Source: Candidatus Melainabacteria bacterium GWA2_34_9 (GTDB taxonomy: Bacteria > Cyanobacteriota > Vampirovibrionia > Gastranaerophilales > UBA9971). From it: a stretch of DNA of 5,218 nucleotides. A program made the translations under genes and the position numbers. The notes beneath the pieces were generated by a model. That model was given only the letters and a program-made list of their open reading frames with translations. It did not search any database and was not told the DNA's origin. The stretch is from positions 3,537 through 8,754 of the forward strand of contig MFRJ01000013.1 of the NCBI GenBank assembly GCA_001784535.1. Reading direction: 5' to 3'. Below, piece by piece: positions 1-4,354 of this stretch. Each line of letters starts with the position of its first letter. Position 1 is the stretch's first letter.

Positions 1-7
1 GTTTTTT

Positions 8-54
8 ACTTAAAAGTTATAGGTGGAATTAAAAGTTTAACTTAAAAGTTTAAT
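8..54. repeat. Three copies of TTAAAAGTT upstream of the HTH-prepilin gene
   Basis: The 9-mer TTAAAAGTT occurs at 10-18, 29-37 and 42-50. The last two copies extend into a 13-bp tandem (TTAAAAGTTTAAC then TTAAAAGTTTAAT, 29-54). The first and third copies share the longer word ACTTAAAAGTT, with starts 32 bp apart. Copy three has a short dyad, AACTT-AA-AAGTT (39-50). Repeats just upstream of a gene whose product begins with an HTH could be operator sites, but the region is very AT-rich, so chance repetition is a real alternative. Confidence 0.4.
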
Positions 55-94
55 TTATTAAATATTAACACAATTTTTCCCATAATTATGAAAA

Positions 95-101
95 AAAGGA
101 G
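95..101 (+). promoter_or_regulatory. Shine-Dalgarno site that sets the start at 106
   Basis: AAAGGAG lies at 95-101, four bases before ATG 106. An in-frame ATG at 88 has no SD-like sequence upstream and would place this SD inside the coding region, so 106 is the better start. The spacing is a little short but workable. Confidence 0.75.
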
Positions 102-105
102 TATT

Positions 106-279
106 ATGGACAATTTTGCACTGCTTGTAAAGACAGAACTGTTGAAACAGGGCTTAACACAACGATACATTGCAAAACAGCTTAAACTAAGTGATGCAGC
201 GATTTCTATGTACATAGAAGGAAAGAGCAAATCAGAAAGATTTAACAACTGGGTTGAAAACAATCTTGGAATCTGTTTG
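106..279 (+). other. HTH domain forming the prepilin leader
   Basis: Residues 1-58 of the fusion have the look of a free-standing XRE/Cro-type regulator. There is an amphipathic first helix (FALLVKTELLKQG), a TQRYIAKQL positioning helix, a SDAAISMYIEG recognition helix, and a tail (SERFNNWVENNLGI) of the kind found in small phage-like HTH proteins of about 60 residues. It appears nearly full length before the prepilin motif begins. Because prepilin leaders stay on the cytoplasmic side, this part would be free to meet DNA after cleavage. The fold is judged by eye only. Confidence 0.65.
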
Positions 280-2295
280 AAATCCCATAAAGGTTTCACT
301 CTAATGGAAATGATGATTTCCATGGTAGTAATAAGCATACTAATGGCAGCTTCAATGCCAATGATATCTCAGTTTTCAACATTTAAAACAGGTGTGGATA
401 AAAACGTAATAAAATGTATTACCGCAAGCAGTTCTACAGGCTGGTATGATACAGATGGAGCAGGCGCTACTGCATTACCAACAACAGAGCCATGCAGGGC
501 TGCGGTTGTCGACACTCAATATAATAGGGGACGAGCTTTAAGTACTACTGAATGGTACGCAAAAAACGGAAATTCTTCACAAGAGGGAATGGCTAAAAAA
601 ATTCTCAGAACCGCCTGCGATCAGGGAGGCGAAAAAGCTTGCGATTATTTTATAAACAGATGCAGGGCAGATGGAAGCGGTAGTGCACCTTATTGTGATG
701 ATACAGCAGGTTTTTTAGATGTTACATATTATCTTCATCAAAACAAAAATACCAATACAAACAATGGAGCAACTTATATTTATAATCAGCTTGAAACTTT
801 ACTTCCTAAAATGATACCGAACTTTGTAAACGAAGTGTTTTATGCCTGTACAAATACCCAAACACCTAATAATAATCAAAATCTCGGTACTAACCTCGCA
901 TGTGAACTTGCACAGCCCAAAGTATATATAAAAGCTTGTAATAACGGTAATACAGCAGCTTGTACAACAGCATATAATAATAACTATAACAGAAGCTGCA
1001 AACAGATAAAAACGGCTTGGACCAATGCTCCAACAGGAAATTATAGACTGACTTACAACTCGTCCGGCGATTATGAAACAGTAAGCTGTAATATGACCAG
1101 TATAGCTAGTACTACAATTACAGGATGCAATGGAGCTACCGCAAATTTGTTAGGAAACGCCCCTAATGATGACTGTACTTATGCTTATAGTCAGGGTTTT
1201 AATCAAACATGTCCTGTTATTTATGCAAACTGGTCTGCTGCACCAACCGGAACATATAACCTTACTACAAATGGAGCTCCACCAACAGCTCTAGTAAGTC
1301 AAGCTTGCACATATACTCCTCCCAACCATGCGGCATGTATGGCGTCAGGTGTAAAAACTGTTTGTGATGACGGGACTGTTTATGCAGGGGATATTGCAGG
1401 AAGGCATATATTTACTACACTAACTGCTGAAACAGGTTCATTTACCTGGAATAGTGGAACGGCACAGATTATTGCCGGAACAACAAATACAATGAACGGT
1501 CAAACTAATTATAGTACACTTATAGGATTGAATAATTCGGAATCGCCTTATGCGGCTGCACGGGCATGCAAAAGCCTGAATGACGGTCCGAGCAATTATG
1601 GACATACTGATTGGTATTTACCGGCTATAAATGAGCTTGTATTCCTTTGTACCAACAGAGTGGCTGTAGGCAACTTCCCTAATGTTGATTATAGCGGATA
1701 TTGGTCTTCTACAGAGGTAGATGCGGCGCGTTCAAGTTCATTATATAGTACAACAGCTGCTAGTACATATTCAATGTTCAAAACTAATAGCACTTATGTC
1801 AGGTGTATCAGGGATGAAGTCGCTCCTGATGCAACATGCCCGACTATAGGCAACACGTGTGCTGACGGTACTAAATATGTCGGATATTTTGACAGCAGGT
1901 ATTTATTCACTACCATAAGCAATGAAACAGGTTCATATAAATGGACTAATGGTTTTGTTCCCGGTGCAGTAGTTACAGGAGCAACTGATACAACTGATGG
2001 AAGGATTAATTCCAATATACTTATAGCGGCTAGTGATTCCGGTGCTCCTTATAAAGCTGCTCAAGCATGTATGACATTGAATGCTAACATTACCCGTAAT
2101 AAAGGATATACTGACTGGTATTTACCGTCCTTAAACGAAGTAAACCTCTTAGTTGGTAATTCTTTACAAAATCAGCCTGGTGACCAATGGTCTTCTACAG
2201 AGAAAAATATTAATGAAGCTTATTCCGCTAATTATACTTATAATACTATGCTCAAGTATGGTTCCCACCCTGTTCGATGTATCAGGAGTGAATAA
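106..2295 (+). CDS. HTH-prepilin fusion: cysteine-rich type IV pilin-like protein with two Lcl/DUF1566 domains
   Basis: A 729-residue protein when started at ATG 106; an in-frame ATG at 88 would add six residues. Residues 1-58 read as a small Cro/C1-like HTH protein (TQRYIAKQLKL, then SDAAISMYIEG). Residues 59-63 (KSHKG) lead into FTLMEMMISM, the class III prepilin motif: cleavage after G63, Phe +1, Glu +5, then a hydrophobic helix to about residue 86. The exported part has Sel1-like Cys pairs (171/179 and 278/286), two repeated modules (297-331 and 368-404) with the pattern C-x2-I-x3-W-x2-APTG-x-Y-x-LT, and two Lcl/DUF1566 domains (about 420-571 and 585-729), each with DWYLP, WSSTE and VRCIR. 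Known family role: prepilins are cut by prepilin peptidase and assembled or anchored in the inner membrane; Lcl-type C-termini occur on surface adhesins. Inferred role: minor pilin or adhesin-like surface protein. The 63-residue HTH-like leader is highly unusual. The many cysteines suggest disulfides outside the cytoplasm. Confidence 0.88.
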   Translation: MDNFALLVKTELLKQGLTQRYIAKQLKLSDAAISMYIEGKSKSERFNNWVENNLGICLKSHKGFTLMEMMISMVVISILMAASMPMISQFSTFKTGVDKNVIKCITASSSTGWYDTDGAGATALPTTEPCRAAVVDTQYNRGRALSTTEWYAKNGNSSQEGMAKKILRTACDQGGEKACDYFINRCRADGSGSAPYCDDTAGFLDVTYYLHQNKNTNTNNGATYIYNQLETLLPKMIPNFVNEVFYACTNTQTPNNNQNLGTNLACELAQPKVYIKACNNGNTAACTTAYNNNYNRSCKQIKTAWTNAPTGNYRLTYNSSGDYETVSCNMTSIASTTITGCNGATANLLGNAPNDDCTYAYSQGFNQTCPVIYANWSAAPTGTYNLTTNGAPPTALVSQACTYTPPNHAACMASGVKTVCDDGTVYAGDIAGRHIFTTLTAETGSFTWNSGTAQIIAGTTNTMNGQTNYSTLIGLNNSESPYAAARACKSLNDGPSNYGHTDWYLPAINELVFLCTNRVAVGNFPNVDYSGYWSSTEVDAARSSSLYSTTAASTYSMFKTNSTYVRCIRDEVAPDATCPTIGNTCADGTKYVGYFDSRYLFTTISNETGSYKWTNGFVPGAVVTGATDTTDGRINSNILIAASDSGAPYKAAQACMTLNANITRNKGYTDWYLPSLNEVNLLVGNSLQNQPGDQWSSTEKNINEAYSANYTYNTMLKYGSHPVRCIRSE
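277..297 (+). other. Prepilin cleavage site and possible internal TTG start
   Basis: Codons 58-64 read L-K-S-H-K-G-F, with the predicted peptidase cut between G63 (292-294) and F64 (295-297). Codon 58 is TTG (277-279). If used as a start it would give MKSHKG before the cut, a standard short prepilin leader. A weak SD-like GGA lies at 268-270, six bases upstream. The upstream start at 106 has a much better SD, so internal initiation is only an alternative or additional product. Confidence 0.45.
994..1317 (+). repeat. Two-copy Cys/APTG module within the prepilin-like protein
   Basis: Residues 297-331 and 368-404 repeat one pattern: Cys, Ile at +3, Trp, APTG, Tyr, LT, then a second Cys about 30 residues later. 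The order Cys...APTG-x-Y...V-x-Cys-x-M resembles the N-terminal part of fibrinogen-like domains, where a YCDM-type motif follows the glycine turn. That likeness is weak and offered as a hint only. The rest of a fibrinogen domain is absent. Confidence 0.5.
1363..1818 (+). repeat. Lcl/DUF1566 domain, first copy
   Basis: Residues 420-571 run from CDDGTVYAGD through HIFTTLTAETGSFTWNSG, TDWYLPAINEL and YWSSTE to YVRCIRDE. These are hallmark motifs of the Lcl C-terminal (DUF1566) domain found on bacterial surface proteins. The copy aligns along its whole length with the next one, with shared nucleotide words such as TGGTATTTACCG and TGGTCTTCTACAGAG, so the pair arose by duplication within the gene. 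Confidence 0.8.
1858..2292 (+). repeat. Lcl/DUF1566 domain, second copy
   Basis: Residues 585-729 repeat the order of the first copy: CADGTKYVGYFDSRYLFTTI, ETGSYKW, TDWYLPSLNEV, WSSTE and a final VRCIRSE just before the stop. It lacks the Cys after the LNEV stretch that the first copy has (LVFLC). The domain ends the protein, as is usual for this family. Confidence 0.8.
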
Positions 2296-2314
2296 GTACT
2301 AAAAATTGCTCCTA

Positions 2315-2422
2315 TTAAAGCTTATCCATGCTTTTCTTTCCCCATTTCACCATATCATAAGCAGCATAAACAAACATAAAGGCTATAAAAACAACAACTA
2401 ATACTAAAATACCATTCAACAT
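2315..2422 (-). CDS. 35-residue single-pass membrane protein
   Basis: The minus strand from ATG 2422 to TAA 2315 encodes MLNGILVLVVVFIAFMFVYA followed by a short basic tail (KWGKKSMDKL). The layout is one membrane helix at about residues 4-22 with a positive C-terminus, so the tail is probably cytoplasmic. The SD AGGAG lies eight bases upstream and overlaps the TAG stop of the preceding minus-strand gene, which suggests translational coupling. No family is recognised. It could act as a small membrane partner of the upstream product. It ends 19 bases from the end of the convergent prepilin gene. Confidence 0.65.
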   Translation of the reverse strand: MLNGILVLVVVFIAFMFVYAAYDMVKWGKKSMDKL

Positions 2423-2433
2423 AATTAATTCTC

Positions 2434-2687
2434 CTATTTTTTATCTAATTGATCTAATAATACAAAAATCTCCTTGTTTAAATCACTTTGTAATTTAAAC
2501 AACATAATAATTACCAATATACCGATGAAAATCAAAATTAACTCGATATTATTAGGTTTAATTTCATTTATTACTTTAACAATCAAACCGACAGTTCCGC
2601 CAATCGTTACTATAATTCCACTCCACAATAAATTTCTGTTTAATCTATATGAAGATTTAAAATTTCTTTTATTTTTTCCTGACTCAT
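2434..2687 (-). CDS. Two-helix small membrane protein, frame disrupted near its start
   Basis: ATG 2687 has a good SD (GAGGG, seven-base gap) and begins MSQEKIKEILNLHID, then hits TAA at 2642-2640. The -1 frame, open from 2691, continues as RLNRNLLWSGIIVTIGGTVG to TAG at 2436-2434, giving two hydrophobic segments and a charged C-terminus ending QLDKK. Inserting one base at about 2643-2644 would give HIELNRNLLW in a single frame and an 84-residue protein, so a one-base deletion fits well. The alternative start TTG 2628 lacks an SD and would drop the N-terminus. A heptamer T-TTA-AAT (2661-2655), correctly phased for -1 slippage, precedes the stop, so programmed frameshifting is possible. Function unknown; it heads a two-gene unit with the 35-residue protein. 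Confidence 0.6.
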
Positions 2688-2716
2688 ATTCTCACCCTCG
2701 TTCCTTTTAACAAAAT

Positions 2717-2745
2717 ATTATACAGTTGATTAACTAAATTGGTAA
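2717..2745 (-). promoter_or_regulatory. Promoter for the minus-strand small membrane protein pair
   Basis: Reading the minus strand, TTACCA (2745-2740) is followed after 17 bases by a perfect TATAAT (2722-2717). Transcription would start near 2710, about 23 bases before ATG 2687. It lies in the divergent gap shared with the tspO-family gene. Confidence 0.55.
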
Positions 2746-2768
2746 CATATTTACAAAGGAGATAAAAA

Positions 2769-3293
2769 ATGAACCTGAAAATCATAGAAAATTTAAAAAC
2801 TATAGACCTTAAAGCAATAGATAAAAAAAGCATTAAAATGCTGGTCGGGTCAATATTGATTTGTTTATCAGCCGGCATAATCGGCAAGCTTGCTGTTAAA
2901 GAAGAATCTTTAATATGGTATGATTACCTTTTCAAACCCGCACTAAATCCTCCGAATTGGCTTTTTCAGGGTATTTGGATAATTTTATATCTGTTAATGG
3001 GTGTTTCTTTATATATTGTTTTAAAAAAAGACAGCTTTATCAGTAAAAAACTTGCACTGATAATGTTTGGTAGTCAAATTTTTCTGAATGCTTTATGGGC
3101 GCCTGTATTTTTTGGATTGAGGTCTATTGCAGGCGGACTTGCAACAATAATATTACTCTGGGCAGCTATATATTTAACGATTTATAAATTTTATAAAATA
3201 TCAATACCCGCATCTGTTTTGTTAATCCCATCCTTGTTTTGGGTAAGCTACACTATTGGTTTAAATTTGACTTTTTTGATTTGGAATCATTAA
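2769..3293 (+). CDS. tspO: TspO/MBR family membrane protein
   Basis: A 174-residue protein with five hydrophobic segments at about 24-43, 66-85, 95-115, 121-140 and 146-172. Family signatures are clear: W50-x3-L-x-KP-x3-PP (50-62), F66-x3-W70, LNALWAPVFFGL (106-117) and FWVSYTIGLNLTFLIWN (157-173). The TspO/MBR family binds porphyrins and other hydrophobic ligands in the membrane. Bacterial members have been linked to oxygen- or stress-dependent control of tetrapyrrole metabolism; the role here is not shown by the sequence. The start is fixed by AAAGGAG at 2755-2761, seven bases upstream. The N-terminus carries about 20 extra, lysine-rich residues ahead of the first helix compared with usual family lengths near 155-165. 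It is divergent from the small membrane protein pair and convergent with the 59-residue gene, ending only eight bases from it. Confidence 0.93.
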   Translation: MNLKIIENLKTIDLKAIDKKSIKMLVGSILICLSAGIIGKLAVKEESLIWYDYLFKPALNPPNWLFQGIWIILYLLMGVSLYIVLKKDSFISKKLALIMFGSQIFLNALWAPVFFGLRSIAGGLATIILLWAAIYLTIYKFYKISIPASVLLIPSLFWVSYTIGLNLTFLIWNH

Positions 3294-3301
3294 GGTATAT
3301 A

Positions 3302-3481
3302 TTACTTTTTAATACTAATTTCGGTTGTATTGTCTAAAATCATTTTCATTGCTTTAAAATTAGCCAATAAATAACTTGTTTCTTCAATAATTGTTTCCAA
3401 TCTGGAATGCATATCTCCCAGATGCCCTATTAGGATTTCTTTTTGCAAATTTGTAATGGTTGTTACTTCTTCTTTTGTCAT
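3302..3481 (-). CDS. 59-residue hypothetical protein, probably helical
   Basis: The minus strand from ATG 3481 to TAA 3302 encodes MTKEEVTTITNLQKEILIGH and onward to NTTEISIKK. An AAAAAGGA SD lies nine bases upstream. The protein is soluble-looking, with alternating charged and hydrophobic residues (RLETIIEETSYLLANFKAMK) that fit one or two amphipathic helices, possibly a coiled coil. No family is recognised. It is convergent with the tspO-family gene and is preceded by the palindromic element. Support rests on the start, SD, plausible composition and an otherwise empty interval; there is no homology evidence. Confidence 0.6.
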   Translation of the reverse strand: MTKEEVTTITNLQKEILIGHLGDMHSRLETIIEETSYLLANFKAMKMILDNTTEISIKK

Positions 3482-3518
3482 GATTTGTTTTCCTTTTTGT
3501 TGTTATGTATATGTAACT

Positions 3519-3660
3519 GTCATTGCGAGGCATTGTACGTTTATAAAAAGCTTTAGTTATACTAACGAAGCAATCTTCCTTTGTGGCATATAGTCAATGG
3601 GAAGATTGCTTCGTTACTTCAATGGTTTTAACCCAAAGATGGCTTATGCCTCGCAATGAC
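3519..3660. mobile_element. MITE-like nested palindromic repeat element
   Basis: The outer arms GTCATTGCGAGGCAT (3519-3533) and ATGCCTCGCAATGAC (3646-3660) are perfect 15-bp inverted repeats. The inner arms TAACGAAGCAATCTTCC (3563-3579) and its complement (3600-3616) are perfect over 17 bp. The two spacers are each 29 bp and the central loop is 20 bp. The direct repeat AACT lies immediately outside each end (3515-3518 and 3661-3664), consistent with a 4-bp target duplication. The words GTCATTGCGAGG and GAAGCAATCTTCC resemble interspersed palindromic repeats common in many bacterial genomes. It encodes no protein, so it would be non-autonomous. It occupies most of the gap between the 59-residue gene and the HTH gene. 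Confidence 0.7.
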
Positions 3661-3726
3661 AACTCCACTAGTCATGTGTTTTTCCAATGTTTTAATTCTT
3701 CGTATTTGTTAAGTTTGTAAAAAACT

Positions 3727-3763
3727 TATCGGCTTTTTGATAATTATATCGGCTTTATAATAA
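3727..3763. repeat. Two-copy direct repeat, 20-bp period, upstream of the HTH gene
   Basis: TATCGGCTTT occurs at 3727-3736 and 3747-3756, and the similarity extends to 15 of 17 bases (TATCGGCTTTTTGATAA against TATCGGCTTTATAATAA). The first copy also has a dyad TTATC-N8-GATAA (3726-3743). A spacing of two helical turns ahead of a regulator gene suggests an autoregulatory operator. Confidence 0.45.
3756..3761 (+). promoter_or_regulatory. Candidate -10 element for the small HTH gene
   Basis: A perfect TATAAT overlaps the second direct repeat and would give a leader of about 50 bases. Its -35 is poor. A second candidate, TTGATA (3774-3779), N16, TATAAT (3796-3801), matches the consensus better, but its predicted start falls inside the SD at 3806-3812, so it would give an almost leaderless RNA. 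Confidence 0.35.
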
Positions 3764-3817
3764 GCAATTTTACTTGATAGCAAATTATATGTCAATATAA
3801 TTAAAAAGGAGGAAATA

Positions 3818-4024
3818 ATGGGTGTAAAAGAGGATATAAAAACAATAATCGTACAATCAAACTGGACTATAACAGAAGTTGCAAGAGAAATGTCCAAAAT
3901 TACAGGTAAAAATTACTCCATGTCAAATATTTCCCAAAAATTAACAAGAAAAACTCTTAAATACGAAGAAGCTGCTTTGATAGGACAGATTTTGGGTTAT
4001 GATTTAAAATTTATAAAAAAATAA
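3818..4024 (+). CDS. Small helix-turn-helix DNA-binding protein
   Basis: A 68-residue protein starting at ATG 3818 with a strong SD, AAGGAGG (3806-3812), five bases upstream. The pattern is SNWTITEVAREMSKITGKNY, then SMSNISQKLTRKTLKYEEAA and LIGQILGYDLKFIKK. It consists of an HTH with WTITEVAREM as the first helix of the motif and SMSNISQKLTRKT as the putative recognition helix, then a helical tail ending in GYDLKFIKK. Small proteins of this shape occur in phage-related and host regulatory loci of Gram-positive bacteria and relatives. Targets are unknown. It stands alone, with direct repeats on both sides that could be its binding sites. It is not closely similar to the HTH fused to the prepilin, differing in motif residues and tail. 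Confidence 0.75.
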   Translation: MGVKEDIKTIIVQSNWTITEVAREMSKITGKNYSMSNISQKLTRKTLKYEEAALIGQILGYDLKFIKK

Positions 4025-4033
4025 GTAAAATAA

Positions 4034-4065
4034 TCTGGATTATCACATCAGAAGTCTGGATTATC
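4034..4065. repeat. Two-copy direct repeat, 21-bp period, after the HTH gene
   Basis: TCTGGATTATC is repeated exactly at 4034-4044 and 4055-4065. The first copy sits in a dyad, TAATC-TG-GATTA (4031-4042). The pair begins ten bases after the HTH stop codon. The period is two helical turns, as in the pair upstream of the gene, but the word is different. A protein-binding site is possible; no hairpin terminator is seen here. Confidence 0.45.
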
Positions 4066-4169
4066 TTTGCACCAATTTATTTTTTATCAACCTATACCTA
4101 TATTTAAACTATCCAAAATTACTAACTATATTAACCACAGTAAAAAAAACGAATTTTTAAAAAGCCATA

Positions 4170-4178
4170 TGCTATAAT
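4170..4178 (+). promoter_or_regulatory. Extended -10 promoter upstream of ychF
   Basis: TGC-TATAAT (4170-4178) is a perfect extended -10; the -35 region (about 4150-4155, CGAATT) is poor, which extended -10 promoters tolerate. Transcription would start near 4185, giving ychF a leader of about 170 bases that contains the long palindrome. The rest of the 4025-4354 gap holds only the direct repeats and the palindrome; no convincing gene is seen. Confidence 0.5.
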
Positions 4179-4221
4179 GCCTGAAGAAGAGAATTGGAAG
4201 GCTGAAACACCCACAGCAGTA

Positions 4222-4279
4222 AAGGGAAAGCAGGGGTAATAAAAAGCCTGCAGGCTTTTTATTACCCCTGCTTTCCCTT
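4222..4279. terminator. Perfect 58-bp palindrome, possible bidirectional terminator
   Basis: The two 29-base arms (4222-4250 and 4251-4279) are exact reverse complements with no spacer. The core AAAAAGCCTGCAGGCTTTTT has the form of an intrinsic terminator on either strand: a GC stem with a TGCA loop followed by a U-run. Outside the core the arms continue perfectly through the GGGGTAAT and AAGGGAAAGC blocks. It could end transcripts from the HTH gene, or act as a leader hairpin or attenuator for ychF, since a promoter lies just upstream and ychF 75 bases downstream. Length and perfection exceed a normal terminator. Confidence 0.55.
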
Positions 4280-4354
4280 GTTAGTAAATACATTTGTTTG
4301 TGGTATAAAAACAATAGATAGTAATAGAAATAATAATCGAAAGGTAACATAAAA

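Noticed and set aside
42..338. Minus-strand open frame of 98 codons opposite the HTH-prepilin start
   Set aside because: It is antisense to the strongly supported fusion gene and has no SD or recognisable protein features.
1794..2015. Minus-strand open frame opposite the DUF1566 region
   Set aside because: It is a shadow of the well-supported plus-strand domains.
2284..2313. Hairpin AGGAG...CTCCT between the convergent prepilin and 35-residue genes as a terminator
   Set aside because: Only a 5-bp stem with a 20-base loop and no U-run; too weak.
2474..2710. Plus-strand 78-codon open frame with hydrophobic stretches
   Set aside because: It is the antisense of the minus-strand small membrane gene, which has its own promoter and SD; the hydrophobicity is mirrored.
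2684..2887. Minus-strand open frame overlapping the tspO-family start
   Set aside because: It covers the N-terminus of a clear family member and its SD; no independent support.
3709..3897. Minus-strand 62-codon open frame across the HTH promoter region
   Set aside because: It overlaps the SD and start of the HTH gene and has low-complexity composition.
3519..4065. CRISPR array
   Set aside because: Repeats here are two-copy or inverted, with no regular repeat-spacer series and no cas genes.
4177..4239. Possible 20-residue plus-strand peptide (MPEEENWKAETPTAVKGKQG)
   Set aside because: Its ATG overlaps the -10 element, so a transcript from that promoter would lack the start; no SD.
4126..4350. 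Minus-strand 74-codon open frame over the palindrome
   Set aside because: Composition is odd (YYFYYYLL, CCGC), it passes through a perfect palindrome, and it has no SD.
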